Source: a virus
IMG/VR virus record: IMGVR_UViG_3300042301_004321
Location: 1-35,237 of that record
DNA: 35,237 bases
Strand: one strand, 5' to 3'
The translations under genes were made by a program, and so were the position numbers. Each line of letters begins with the position of its first letter. Positions within the stretch are counted from its first letter, which is position 1. Below the pieces are notes generated by a model that saw only the letters and a program-made list of their open reading frames with translations, had not been told where the DNA came from and ran no database searches. Positions 23,701 through 29,783 of this stretch are shown piece by piece.

Positions 23701-24023
23701 ATAAATGTGATAATTCAGGTACAGTAATTGGTAGAAGTTCTAGTAATGCTTTATTAAGTGAAATTAATTTAGTTTATGTACTCACTGGTACTACATGTGC
23801 TACTCTTAGTAGTTTTGATAATGACAATAACGGTACTTTTGATTATGCCTTAGATGGTTTAACTCCATTATCAGATTGTAATGCTTCAGCTTGCCAATCA
23901 GGAGGTTCAGGTAGCCCAGGAGGGGGAGGTAGCCCAGGAGGAATAGGTGGACCACCTCCAGAAAGCCCACCAAGTCCTCCAAGTGGTGGTGGTGGAGGTG
24001 ATGATGAATTGACACCAGGATAA
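20757..24023 (+). CDS. Modular fibre/adhesin with SprB-like repeats and Pro-Ser linkers, 1088 aa
   Basis: Order of parts: an N-terminal domain (~1-320; KLSTPDVFVVPYTANKNWDL) likely attaches to the virion. About five SprB/PKD-like repeats follow (~321-724), each ending with a pattern such as GSYTVTVTDANNCTATGSA and containing GGTSPYTYSW-like turns. Then comes a globular segment, (PS)13P (~856-882), a Cys-rich ~65-aa module (TCVTSVNFEVNTAGNVSYLD...), (SP)12 (~948-971), a further module with a Ca-loop-like DNDNNGTFD (~1021-1029), and a Gly/Pro/Ser-rich tail. SprB repeats are known from flavobacterial gliding adhesins. The modular plan and repeat linkers point to a host-range determinant. Late gene, 20 nt after the previous stop. 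Confidence 0.82.
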   Translation: MASFKKLSTPDVFVVPYTANKNWDLDFACVPQDGAYFTIFKGKNITGSIDLVNGPITEGQYESLVYRQINHLYYQYHSSSILNSHSLLDSLYYESYMTESSTISTSSYFDFNENPSFVNNFPTSSNDIIRVMSFNQNIYGEQIKPNNFILTASGSYQLADDGLGNIYDISFTGYYVQPGYYAPPGYIAELQNKVHVGNIFYSQGLVVITNQNYKCFLPTPPNAINDYFRVLNVQRVKKLDILANDYIDSCNSTALATGSVVTYPYTGYSFPDVTLITGSLFVDECETLGVTPGNYKLYYTVNDNTCLKSNTASIDLELYKLPLEISQSAYQSIVCTGGVSAVNFSINYGVPPYQYSLGGGTYNNLPNCDWYQPTASINAPIGNNIFYVKDSEGTIVSKSFTVSANIFTVTTNKTDITCGGAGDGKIAVTGSSTYGAPYSASINGGSSWNGFTTNTLFSNLTPATYTVTVKDNLCSTSSLVTITQPTPISVTINSTTSDCPEPGQDVGSISITVSGGTSPYTYSWVTGSTQVRTVEDPTGLPAGSYTVTVTDANNCTATGSATISSTNLISIVLTPTGETCGNGAGSISATVTGGSGNGFTYSWNTNPIRTTKDISGLGSGTYTLTVTDTGTGCTSSGSATVTSTPGISSVSASVTYNQCDSSLVITATGGTAPYTFVAVNGGTTRSVGPTTSPGTIVLNSGLAGGTWNITVADANGCTATTTRAVRAREYRYTDPVCQELNAVILIDESKGVGTNLKVKGSGQDITTLFSTAANYIQMHNGTSYSFEAPLYPPADPGWVGNYASASHTMSVYTTGSLTFTTSSIETGSAYWPFYSLTGNSSRYYLIKAEANLVVAPSPSPSPSPSPSPSPSPSPSPSPSPSPTCVTSVNFEVNTAGNVSYLDCCEQAVVGFYGIGPQVINGCIKNGTLAGAGATISDISYNSTSCNCSPSPSPSPSPSPSPSPSPSPSPSPNPAPVYYYILNKCDNSGTVIGRSSSNALLSEINLVYVLTGTTCATLSSFDNDNNGTFDYALDGLTPLSDCNASACQSGGSGSPGGGGSPGGIGGPPPESPPSPPSGGGGGDDELTPG
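23322..23402 (+). repeat. Pro-Ser coding tandem repeat, array 1
   Basis: 27 codons alternate Pro and Ser (CCG/CCA/CCT and AGC/AGT/TCT) with an 18-bp higher-order unit resembling CCGAGCCCAAGTCCGTCT. The segment is conspicuously GC-rich against its surroundings. Confidence 0.93.
23598..23669 (+). repeat. Pro-Ser coding tandem repeat, array 2
   Basis: 24 codons of (Ser-Pro)12, about 195 bp after array 1 and sharing a run of more than 20 identical bases with its end. It ends in Asn-Pro-Ala-Pro. Recombination between the arrays would remove or swap the Cys-rich module between them in frame. Confidence 0.92.
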
Positions 24024-24031
24024 ACAAAATA

Positions 24032-24041
24032 AATATTTATA
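24032..24041 (+). promoter_or_regulatory. Late-type motif L6
   Basis: AATATTTATA, four bases before ATG 24046, in the 22-nt gap after the adhesin gene. Again a leaderless-like spacing. Confidence 0.55.
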
Positions 24042-24045
24042 ATTA

Positions 24046-24861
24046 ATGATAAGAAGATCAGGAAATAAGATTTATACAAAGGTAACACAATACTTTACAG
24101 ATGACAGTTCAGCTGTGGGGTATAGTCATTCTCTTACTTCCCCAACTGAAAGTTTTTGTGGAACTAATTTCTTTTATGAACAACGCTTAACCAGTAGTTT
24201 AGCTAATGGTAAATGGAGAGATTGTTTATATGGTCCTTTTACTTTCTGTTCTGGTTCTACTTCTAGCAGTGCTTGTGAAAGTGGAAACTGTAATCAATTT
24301 TATTTAGATACAGCAACTATTAATATAGATCCTACAGGTGTTATGTTAGATGAAACTTCTAATGTAACCTTATATACTGGTTCTCGTATGTATTTGTCTT
24401 CAAGCTTAGAATTAGCCCCAGATGCATATTATGCTTCTGGTAGTATTTGGTATCAAGTAGGAACAGGAAATGCTTATGGATATAATGCAGGTACTATAAT
24501 TATTAGTGGAAGTTGCCCTCCACCACCTTCAACTCCTACAGCTACATTTGATTATAGTAGTGGTACTAATACAAGTAGTTCAGGAACAGGACTTACTACA
24601 ATTAATCCAACAATAACAATTACAAACGGCCCTGTAACAATTAGATTAAGAATTACAGTAACAACAGGATTTAGAGGAAATACAACATTAATAATACCAG
24701 GATATGGAAGTTTCTCACCTACACCACAACCAGAAGGTGCTGGTGATAGTACATTCCTTGATATTACTTTAGTTACAGGAATTTACTATTGTACTTGGGA
24801 AATAAATGCAATATCTCAAGGTGAGTTTACACTTGCACAATCAACATTAATTCAAATATAA
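24046..24861 (+). CDS. Cys-rich tail-fibre-type protein, 271 aa
   Basis: The N-terminal half contains several Cys: FCGTNFFYEQR, GKWRDCLYGPFTFCSGS, SACESGNCNQFYLD (~residues 37-87), suggesting disulphides or a metal site in an extracellular protein. The second half, after CPPPPSTPTATFDY (~155-168), is a Thr/Gly-rich beta-sandwich ending TWEINAISQGEFTLAQSTLI. No signal peptide. It is preceded by motif L6 and followed by the 102-aa module protein. Probably a distal fibre or receptor-binding component; no family recognised. Confidence 0.72.
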   Translation: MIRRSGNKIYTKVTQYFTDDSSAVGYSHSLTSPTESFCGTNFFYEQRLTSSLANGKWRDCLYGPFTFCSGSTSSSACESGNCNQFYLDTATINIDPTGVMLDETSNVTLYTGSRMYLSSSLELAPDAYYASGSIWYQVGTGNAYGYNAGTIIISGSCPPPPSTPTATFDYSSGTNTSSSGTGLTTINPTITITNGPVTIRLRITVTTGFRGNTTLIIPGYGSFSPTPQPEGAGDSTFLDITLVTGIYYCTWEINAISQGEFTLAQSTLIQI

Positions 24862-24866
24862 TTTAT
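24858..24866 (+). promoter_or_regulatory. Degenerate late-type motif
   Basis: ATAATTTAT, 16 nt before ATG 24883. It deviates from WATATTTAT, so it could be chance in AT-rich DNA. Confidence 0.3.
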
Positions 24867-24882
24867 TTCTAAATAAATAATT

Positions 24883-25191
24883 ATGGCAGTTTATACAGGA
24901 TCGTTTAATATTAATTTTAGAAATGAACATACAGTTTACGAAAATTTTGTAAAATGTACTGTTGAGGAAAGTGAATATAATTTATCTTATAATCCTACTT
25001 TGCTATCTGATAAAACTAACGTATCATCATCATTGGCTGGTTTTACAACAGGTTCTGATTTTAAACCATATGTTACAACATTAGGTTTATATAATGAACA
25101 AAATGAACTTTTAATGGTTGCAAAATTTGGAAAACCAATCCCCATTTCATCAGAAACAGATATGACGTTTTTGGTGAAATACGACACATAA
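24883..25191 (+). CDS. Fibre-region module protein, 102 aa
   Basis: The second half, VEESEYNLSYNPTLLSD then YVTTLGLYNEQNELLMVAKF, GKPIPISSETDMTFLVKYD, aligns with the C-terminal module of the 318-aa protein at 19780 (NSEYNYTSNPS, YITTVGLYNDNNELLAVAKL, KPLV...IRIKLDY). The N-terminal ~35 residues (YTGSFNINFRNEHTVYENFV) also read as strands. It is therefore a free-standing copy of that module and likely occupies an equivalent binding site, or works as an assembly partner for fibres. It closes the structural block. Confidence 0.76.
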   Translation: MAVYTGSFNINFRNEHTVYENFVKCTVEESEYNLSYNPTLLSDKTNVSSSLAGFTTGSDFKPYVTTLGLYNEQNELLMVAKFGKPIPISSETDMTFLVKYDT

Positions 25192-25205
25192 AATAAAATA
25201 TAGTT

Positions 25206-25661
25206 ATGGTACAAGTTATGGAACCTGTTACACAGGTTGAGGATCTAATCAATGATCCTAATTTTGATCCCTCTGAATATTATGGATATGTTTATTGTAC
25301 TTTAGATACAACAACAGGCAAACAATATATTGGTAAAAAAGCATTCTTTCATAAACAAAATAAAAAATTAGGAAAGAAAGAATTAGCAACACTACCCGTG
25401 GCTCGCGGTAAAAAACCAAGCAAAAAACTAGTCATATCAGAAAGTGACTGGAAGACCTACTATGGTTCTTCTCTTGAAGTAAAGAAATTACCAAAAGAAA
25501 ATCTAAAGCGATATGTGTACAAATTGTGCAAAACAAGTAAACAACTAACATATTGGGAAACAAAATATCTATTTCAACATAATGTGTTGGAAGATGATCG
25601 TTATTTAAATGATAACATTTTAGGTAAATTTTTCCGCAAAGACTTGTTTGAGGCAGAATAA
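25206..25661 (+). CDS. SegE-like GIY-YIG protein, 151 aa
   Basis: YGYVYCTLDTTTGKQYIGKK (residues ~26-45) gives the GIY and YIG-like strands (YVY...YIG). SESDWKTYYGSS (~77-88) follows, then a helix RYVYKLCKTSKQLTYWETKY with a conserved Glu, and NVLEDDRYLNDNILGKFF near the end. This fits the SegE-type GIY-YIG family found free-standing in many T4-like phages, where relatives are homing endonucleases. It sits between the fibre block and replication genes. Whether it homes or serves DNA metabolism cannot be read here. A start at M5 is also possible. Confidence 0.83.
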   Translation: MVQVMEPVTQVEDLINDPNFDPSEYYGYVYCTLDTTTGKQYIGKKAFFHKQNKKLGKKELATLPVARGKKPSKKLVISESDWKTYYGSSLEVKKLPKENLKRYVYKLCKTSKQLTYWETKYLFQHNVLEDDRYLNDNILGKFFRKDLFEAE

Positions 25662-25675
25662 GATCGTATATTCAT
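25648..25675 (+). promoter_or_regulatory. Early-type promoter P13 before the primase gene
   Basis: TTGAGGCAG (25648-25656) and TATATTCAT (25667-25675) with CG before the -7 box and the 19-nt offset. It overlaps the end of the GIY-YIG gene and lies only six bases before ATG 25682, so the transcript would be nearly leaderless. Confidence 0.52.
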
Positions 25676-25681
25676 GCTTAT

Positions 25682-26650
25682 ATGGTTGAAAATGCAGCAT
25701 TATTAGTTCTAGTCGAATCAGTACTAGGCAAAGGGCAAGTCACAAGTAAGGGCAATTATGCTTTTAAATGCCCATTCTGTTCGCACCACAAAAACAAATT
25801 AGAAGTTAGTTTACGTACTACTGCTAAAAAAGAAAATTTTTGGCATTGTTGGGTTTGTGATGCGAAGGGTAAAACTATACGTGCTTTATTCAAACAAGCT
25901 CAAGCAACACCAGATAAATTTAAAGACTTAAGTTTACTCATTCAACCTACTGCTTTCAATACAAACGATGTTTCTAATGAAGTAATCGTTTTACCCGCAG
26001 AATTCATATCAGTAAGCAACCCAATACCTCATATAATGACCGATAAAGGTCTTGACAGAATAGCTCAAATCGAAGCAAAACATGCTTTCAGGTTTTTGAC
26101 TAAGAGAGGTATTACTATGGATGATATGATTAAATATAATATTGGTTTCTGTAAAGAAGGACCATATGCTGGACGAGTTATTATTCCTTCTTATGATGCT
26201 AATGGTATGTTGAATTATTTTGTAGCTCGCGCTTATAAAGATTCAGATCGTAAATACAAAAATCCACCTGTAGCTTCTAAAGAAATTATAGGTTTAGAGT
26301 TATATATAAATTGGAATGCACCAATCATACTATGTGAAGGTATGTTTGATGCAATTACAATTAAACGCAATTGCATTCCATTACTTGGAAAGGTATTACA
26401 TAACAAGTTAATGGAAAAAATAGTAAAATCAAATGTTGATCGAATTTACATCGCATTAGATAATGATGCCAAAAAAGACGCCTTAAAACACGCTGAGAAA
26501 TTAATGTCGTATGGTAAGGAAGTTTATATGGTTGAATTAGATGGTAAAGATGCAAATGAAATTGGCTTTGATTCATTTCTAACTACTCTTGAGAAAACAG
26601 AACCTCTGAATCTTCAGAGTTTACTTAAGAAAAAACTACAATTAATATGA
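25682..26650 (+). CDS. 61: DNA primase, T4 gp61-like, 322 aa
   Basis: An N-terminal zinc site, CPFCSHH (C30, C33, H35/H36) with CWVC (C56, C59), and a TOPRIM domain with CEGMFDA (E219) and ALDNDA (D260, D262) give the standard primase plan. T4 gp61 has 342 aa, so the length fits; no helicase domain is fused. It makes RNA primers for the lagging strand with the gp41-type helicase, which is not in this window. The stop overlaps the nuclease gene by four bases. It follows a candidate early-type promoter, fitting a replication gene placed after the late structural block. Confidence 0.9.
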   Translation: MVENAALLVLVESVLGKGQVTSKGNYAFKCPFCSHHKNKLEVSLRTTAKKENFWHCWVCDAKGKTIRALFKQAQATPDKFKDLSLLIQPTAFNTNDVSNEVIVLPAEFISVSNPIPHIMTDKGLDRIAQIEAKHAFRFLTKRGITMDDMIKYNIGFCKEGPYAGRVIIPSYDANGMLNYFVARAYKDSDRKYKNPPVASKEIIGLELYINWNAPIILCEGMFDAITIKRNCIPLLGKVLHNKLMEKIVKSNVDRIYIALDNDAKKDALKHAEKLMSYGKEVYMVELDGKDANEIGFDSFLTTLEKTEPLNLQSLLKKKLQLI

Positions 26651-27429
26651 TTGACAAAAATGTAAATATTATCAAAGATCCAAAGATCAAGCGTATTGTT
26701 GAATACAGCAATGATAATAAACAAGTAAATGTATTAGATCAAAGATTCTACAGAAGAGATGGTAAATACTATCCTTCAGTGTCTAGTATTTTGAATTATT
26801 TTCCTAAGAATCAATTCTTTCATTCTTGGTTAAAGGATGTAGGACATAACAGTGATATCATTGCTCAAAAAGCAGCAGGTGAAGGTACTCAAGTACACAA
26901 TGCTGTTGAAGCATTTTTGAATGGGGAAGAAATTAATTGGATTGATGAATATGGTAATGCTAAGTATAACTTAGACGTTTGGAGAATGATTCTTAAATTT
27001 GCAGATTTTTGGAACACACATAAACCAGAATTAATTGCAACAGAATACCATTTATTTTCAGACGAACATGAATATGCAGGTACTGCGGATTTAGTTGTTC
27101 GTTTATTTGATAATATATGGTTACTAGATCTTAAGACATCAAACAGTTTACACACATCATATGATTTACAATTAGCCGCTTATGCTCAAGCTTGGAATGA
27201 AACTCATAATGAAAAAGTAACTCATACAGGTATTTTATGGGTTAAAGCAAATACACGTGGTGAAGGTAAAGGTGATAAAATTCAAGGTAAAGGTTGGGAA
27301 TTAAAAGTTGTAAGTGATATTGAATCTAACTTTAAAATGTTTAAAAATATCCAAGAAATATACAAATTAGAAAATCCAAATTCTAAACCTATGACTGAAT
27401 TATTACCAACATCAGTTAAAATTTCTTAG
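26647..27429 (+). CDS. PD-(D/E)XK nuclease, RecB/Cas4-like, 260 aa
   Basis: Residues 79-89 (EGTQVHNAVEA) carry the H84 motif, E133 lies in ATEYHLFSDE, EYAGTADLVV gives D148, LLDLKTS gives D161 and K163, and YDLQLAAYAQAW gives Q175. This order is diagnostic of RecB-type PD-(D/E)XK exonucleases (motifs I-III plus the Q motif). It overlaps the primase gene by four bases (ATGA), so it belongs to replication or recombination. It could degrade host DNA or process ends. The C-terminus (~200-260) has no recognisable extra domain and no Fe-S cysteines, unlike Cas4 or AddB. Confidence 0.87.
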   Translation: MIDKNVNIIKDPKIKRIVEYSNDNKQVNVLDQRFYRRDGKYYPSVSSILNYFPKNQFFHSWLKDVGHNSDIIAQKAAGEGTQVHNAVEAFLNGEEINWIDEYGNAKYNLDVWRMILKFADFWNTHKPELIATEYHLFSDEHEYAGTADLVVRLFDNIWLLDLKTSNSLHTSYDLQLAAYAQAWNETHNEKVTHTGILWVKANTRGEGKGDKIQGKGWELKVVSDIESNFKMFKNIQEIYKLENPNSKPMTELLPTSVKIS

Positions 27430-27430
27430 A

Positions 27431-27439
27431 AATATTTAT
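27431..27439 (+). promoter_or_regulatory. Late-type motif L7
   Basis: AATATTTAT directly after the nuclease stop codon, four bases before the GTG start at 27444; the same geometry as L3. Confidence 0.5.
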
Positions 27440-27443
27440 TTAT

Positions 27444-28148
27444 GTGAATAATAATCAATTTACTATTGTAATTCCTTGTAAAAACGAAAGTATTAATATA
27501 TACGATTGTTTAGGATTTATATGCAAGCAAAAAAACATTGCAGGAACTAAAGTAATAATTGCGGATAATTCTGATGATAAAGAATCATTAGAATGGTTAT
27601 ATAGAGCACAAATTGATTATAAGCATTCTCTTAACATAGAAGTAATTAAAGGGGGGTATCCATCTAAAGCGCGTCTTGAAGGCTCGAAATTAGTTGATAC
27701 CCCCTATATTTTATTTATAGATGCTGATATAATGTTACTTGATAAAACAGTTTTAGATATTATATCTGATTTTAAAGGAGATTTATTAACAGTACCATTC
27801 CAAACTGAAAAGGGGTGGAATTGGGTTTTTCGATTATTTGATTTATTTCAACTATTAAGTATAAAATTAGGAACACCATTTGCAGTAGGTGGTTTTCAAT
27901 ACTGGAATACTAAAAAATATTGGGAATTAGGTGGATACAAAGAAGACGAATTATTCGCAGAAGATTATTCATTATCATCTAAAGTAAAATCTAATAAATT
28001 TTGGATCCATAAATCAAATGGAATATTTACCTCAGCACGAAGATTTAAAAATAAGGGAGTTAGTTATATGTTTTGGATTATGATTAAAAGCTATATTAAT
28101 CGAAACAACCCAGAATTTTTTAAACACCATCACGATTATTGGAAATGA
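27444..28148 (+). CDS. Family 2-type glycosyltransferase, 234 aa
   Basis: FTIVIPCKNESINIYDCLGF (residues 6-25) is the GT-A start; VIIADNSDD, PSKARLEGSKLVDTPYILF and IDAD (~92-95, the DxD metal/sugar-nucleotide site) follow, with YKEDELFAEDYSLSSKV as the acceptor-side acidic motif. GTG at 27444 is used because the in-frame upstream codons include no ATG, and the nearby ATG is out of frame and meets an immediate stop. No membrane helices are obvious apart from a Phe/Trp-rich middle. It overlaps the phosphoesterase gene by ATGA. Possible roles: sugar on phage DNA, on virion proteins or on the host surface. Confidence 0.87.
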   Translation: MNNNQFTIVIPCKNESINIYDCLGFICKQKNIAGTKVIIADNSDDKESLEWLYRAQIDYKHSLNIEVIKGGYPSKARLEGSKLVDTPYILFIDADIMLLDKTVLDIISDFKGDLLTVPFQTEKGWNWVFRLFDLFQLLSIKLGTPFAVGGFQYWNTKKYWELGGYKEDELFAEDYSLSSKVKSNKFWIHKSNGIFTSARRFKNKGVSYMFWIMIKSYINRNNPEFFKHHHDYWK

Positions 28149-28885
28149 AATATCAAGCAATTATAGTATCGGATTTACATCTAGGAACTAAAGATTCTAA
28201 AGCAGAAGAATTTATAGAATTTTTAGAAAAACATCCAACACCTTTATTAATCCTTAATGGGGATATAGTAGATGGATGGGCAATAAACAGAGGTTCTAAA
28301 TGGAAAAAACACCATACTAAAGTTATTTCAAAACTATTAAAATTATCTAATAAAACCCAGATAATCTGGATTAGAGGAAATCATGACGAATTTATACAAG
28401 AATTTATTGGAATGCACTTCGGCGGCATTGAAATTAGAGAAGATTATGTATTCAATACAAAAGTTTGGGTTGAAAATGATGTATATAGGAATGAAAATTA
28501 TTATATTTTTCACGGAGATGTTGTGGATGTTTTTATAACAAAATATAAATGGTTAGCTAAAATAGGGGCAGTTGGGTATGATTTTGCATTATGGTTAAAT
28601 AGAGTATATAATAATTACCGCAAATGGAGAAAATTACCTTATCAATCTATATCACAAAAGATCAAGGGTGGAGTTAAAGCTGCTACAAACTATATTAATG
28701 ATTTTGAAACCACAGCACTATCCATGGCTCATAAAAAAGGTTGTAATGGTGTAATTTGTGGTCATATTCATCAACCTGAGGATAGAATTATTAATGGTAA
28801 ACGTTACTTAAATAGTGGCGATTGGATTGAAAATATGAGTGCTATATTGATTGATAATAATGGTAATGTAACTTTACATAAGTAA
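28145..28885 (+). CDS. Calcineurin-like metallophosphoesterase (LpxH-like), 246 aa
   Basis: SDLHLG (D10, H12), NGDIVDGW (D40), RGNHDE (N79, H80, D81), FHGDVVD and CGHIHQP are the five metal-binding motifs of the family. The order and the long helical insertion with DFALWLNRVYNNYRKWRK resemble LpxH/UDP-diacylglucosamine pyrophosphatase-like bacterial enzymes. The ATG at 28145 forms an ATGA overlap with the glycosyltransferase stop; a TTG two codons earlier is less likely. Pairing with a glycosyltransferase suggests envelope or lipid-sugar modification, but the substrate is unknown. Confidence 0.86.
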   Translation: MKYQAIIVSDLHLGTKDSKAEEFIEFLEKHPTPLLILNGDIVDGWAINRGSKWKKHHTKVISKLLKLSNKTQIIWIRGNHDEFIQEFIGMHFGGIEIREDYVFNTKVWVENDVYRNENYYIFHGDVVDVFITKYKWLAKIGAVGYDFALWLNRVYNNYRKWRKLPYQSISQKIKGGVKAATNYINDFETTALSMAHKKGCNGVICGHIHQPEDRIINGKRYLNSGDWIENMSAILIDNNGNVTLHK

Positions 28886-28895
28886 TTAATAAATT

Positions 28896-28904
28896 AATAT
28901 TTAT
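28896..28904 (+). promoter_or_regulatory. Late-type motif L8
   Basis: AATATTTAT followed at once by a hairpin, 42 nt before ATG 28947. It heads the cargo-like cluster. Confidence 0.58.
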
Positions 28905-28931
28905 AGGTGGCTTGGTTTATCCAGGTCACCT
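28905..28931 (+). other. Hairpin in leader of kinase gene, or weak terminator
   Basis: AGGTGGCTTGG (28905-28915) pairs with CCAGGTCACCT (28921-28931), 11 bp with two wobbles, loop TTTAT. The following ATTTACATTTAG is only loosely T-rich. It may stop upstream transcripts or shield the 5' end of the message started at L8. Confidence 0.62.
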
Positions 28932-28946
28932 ATTTACATTTAGTAT

Positions 28947-29783
28947 ATGATCAAACTAATTGACTTATTAATGGAAGCAGCAATGCCTCAAAATAAAATG
29001 ATAATCATGGCGGGAGGCGCCGGAGCTGGGAAGTCTACTTTAATAAATAAAATTAAAGGTGTAACACCTGGATTTGAAATAATCAACCCAGATAAGTATA
29101 TTGAAGATAAATCAAGTGAAATGTTCAACAATCTTACAGCGGCTTCTGCTCAAGTAGATGATGTTGACGTACCTAATGCACTTTCATCAGGTAAGGCGTT
29201 TATTTGGGATACTACCGCGTCTAACGCAGCTAAATTAATCGGTGGTCTATATAAAAGAAAAGAAGTACCAGGTTTATTAAATACCGCGTCTAATTATGAT
29301 ACATTAATGATTATGGTGTATGCTCACCCCATTGTATCATTTTTAAGGAACTTTAAACGTGAACGTAGAGTGCCTAAAGTTGGTGTTATCCAAACATGGA
29401 ATAGTGTTTATGGAAATATAGATACTTATAAAAGTAAATTAGGAGATAATTTTGTATTATATCAAGCTCCTGATCAAGAGTATCAAAAAGAAATTAATGG
29501 GTTTAATCAAGCCGTTCAACAAGGTAAATTATTTGATTGGTTAGAACAATTAACCCAAACAAACCCAGAACAGTTTATATCAACTTTTCGTAAAACTCAA
29601 GATGAACCTTTATCACCTGATGAGCAGGCTAAAAAGGATAAAGCGTCAGAAAAATCAAGAGAAAACTATAAAAAACAAGTAGAGCAGTTAGAACGCGAAT
29701 TCATTAATATTGATAAAAAAATCAAAGAATCCGTTTTATCTGAATCAGAAATTATATCTAAAGTAAAATCATTTGTGCAGTAA
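28947..29783 (+). CDS. P-loop kinase, zeta-toxin/AAA-type, with capsid-leader-like N-terminus, 278 aa
   Basis: Walker A is GGAGAGKST (residues 23-31; K29), followed by INPDKYIED and FIWDTTAS, a Walker B-like strand; RERRVPKVG provides lid arginines. This order is that of zeta-toxin-like or polynucleotide-kinase-type small-molecule kinases. The C-terminal ~60 residues form a charged coiled coil. The first ten residues, MIKLIDLLME, precede the fold and end L-M-E before Ala, like the T4 prohead-targeting leaders; the gene at 32675 starts almost identically. The stop is joined by TAATG to the next gene. The substrate is unknown. Confidence 0.8.
   Translation: MIKLIDLLMEAAMPQNKMIIMAGGAGAGKSTLINKIKGVTPGFEIINPDKYIEDKSSEMFNNLTAASAQVDDVDVPNALSSGKAFIWDTTASNAAKLIGGLYKRKEVPGLLNTASNYDTLMIMVYAHPIVSFLRNFKRERRVPKVGVIQTWNSVYGNIDTYKSKLGDNFVLYQAPDQEYQKEINGFNQAVQQGKLFDWLEQLTQTNPEQFISTFRKTQDEPLSPDEQAKKDKASEKSRENYKKQVEQLEREFINIDKKIKESVLSESEIISKVKSFVQ

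Noticed and set aside
23482-24088. Several open frames around the Pro-Ser and Gly-rich segments
   Set aside because: They arise from repetitive codons read in other frames on both strands and carry no gene features.
26647-27429. Cas4 or CRISPR-adaptation nuclease
   Set aside because: The PD-(D/E)XK motifs are present, but the Cas4 iron-sulphur cysteines are absent, and its neighbours are a primase and a glycosyltransferase.
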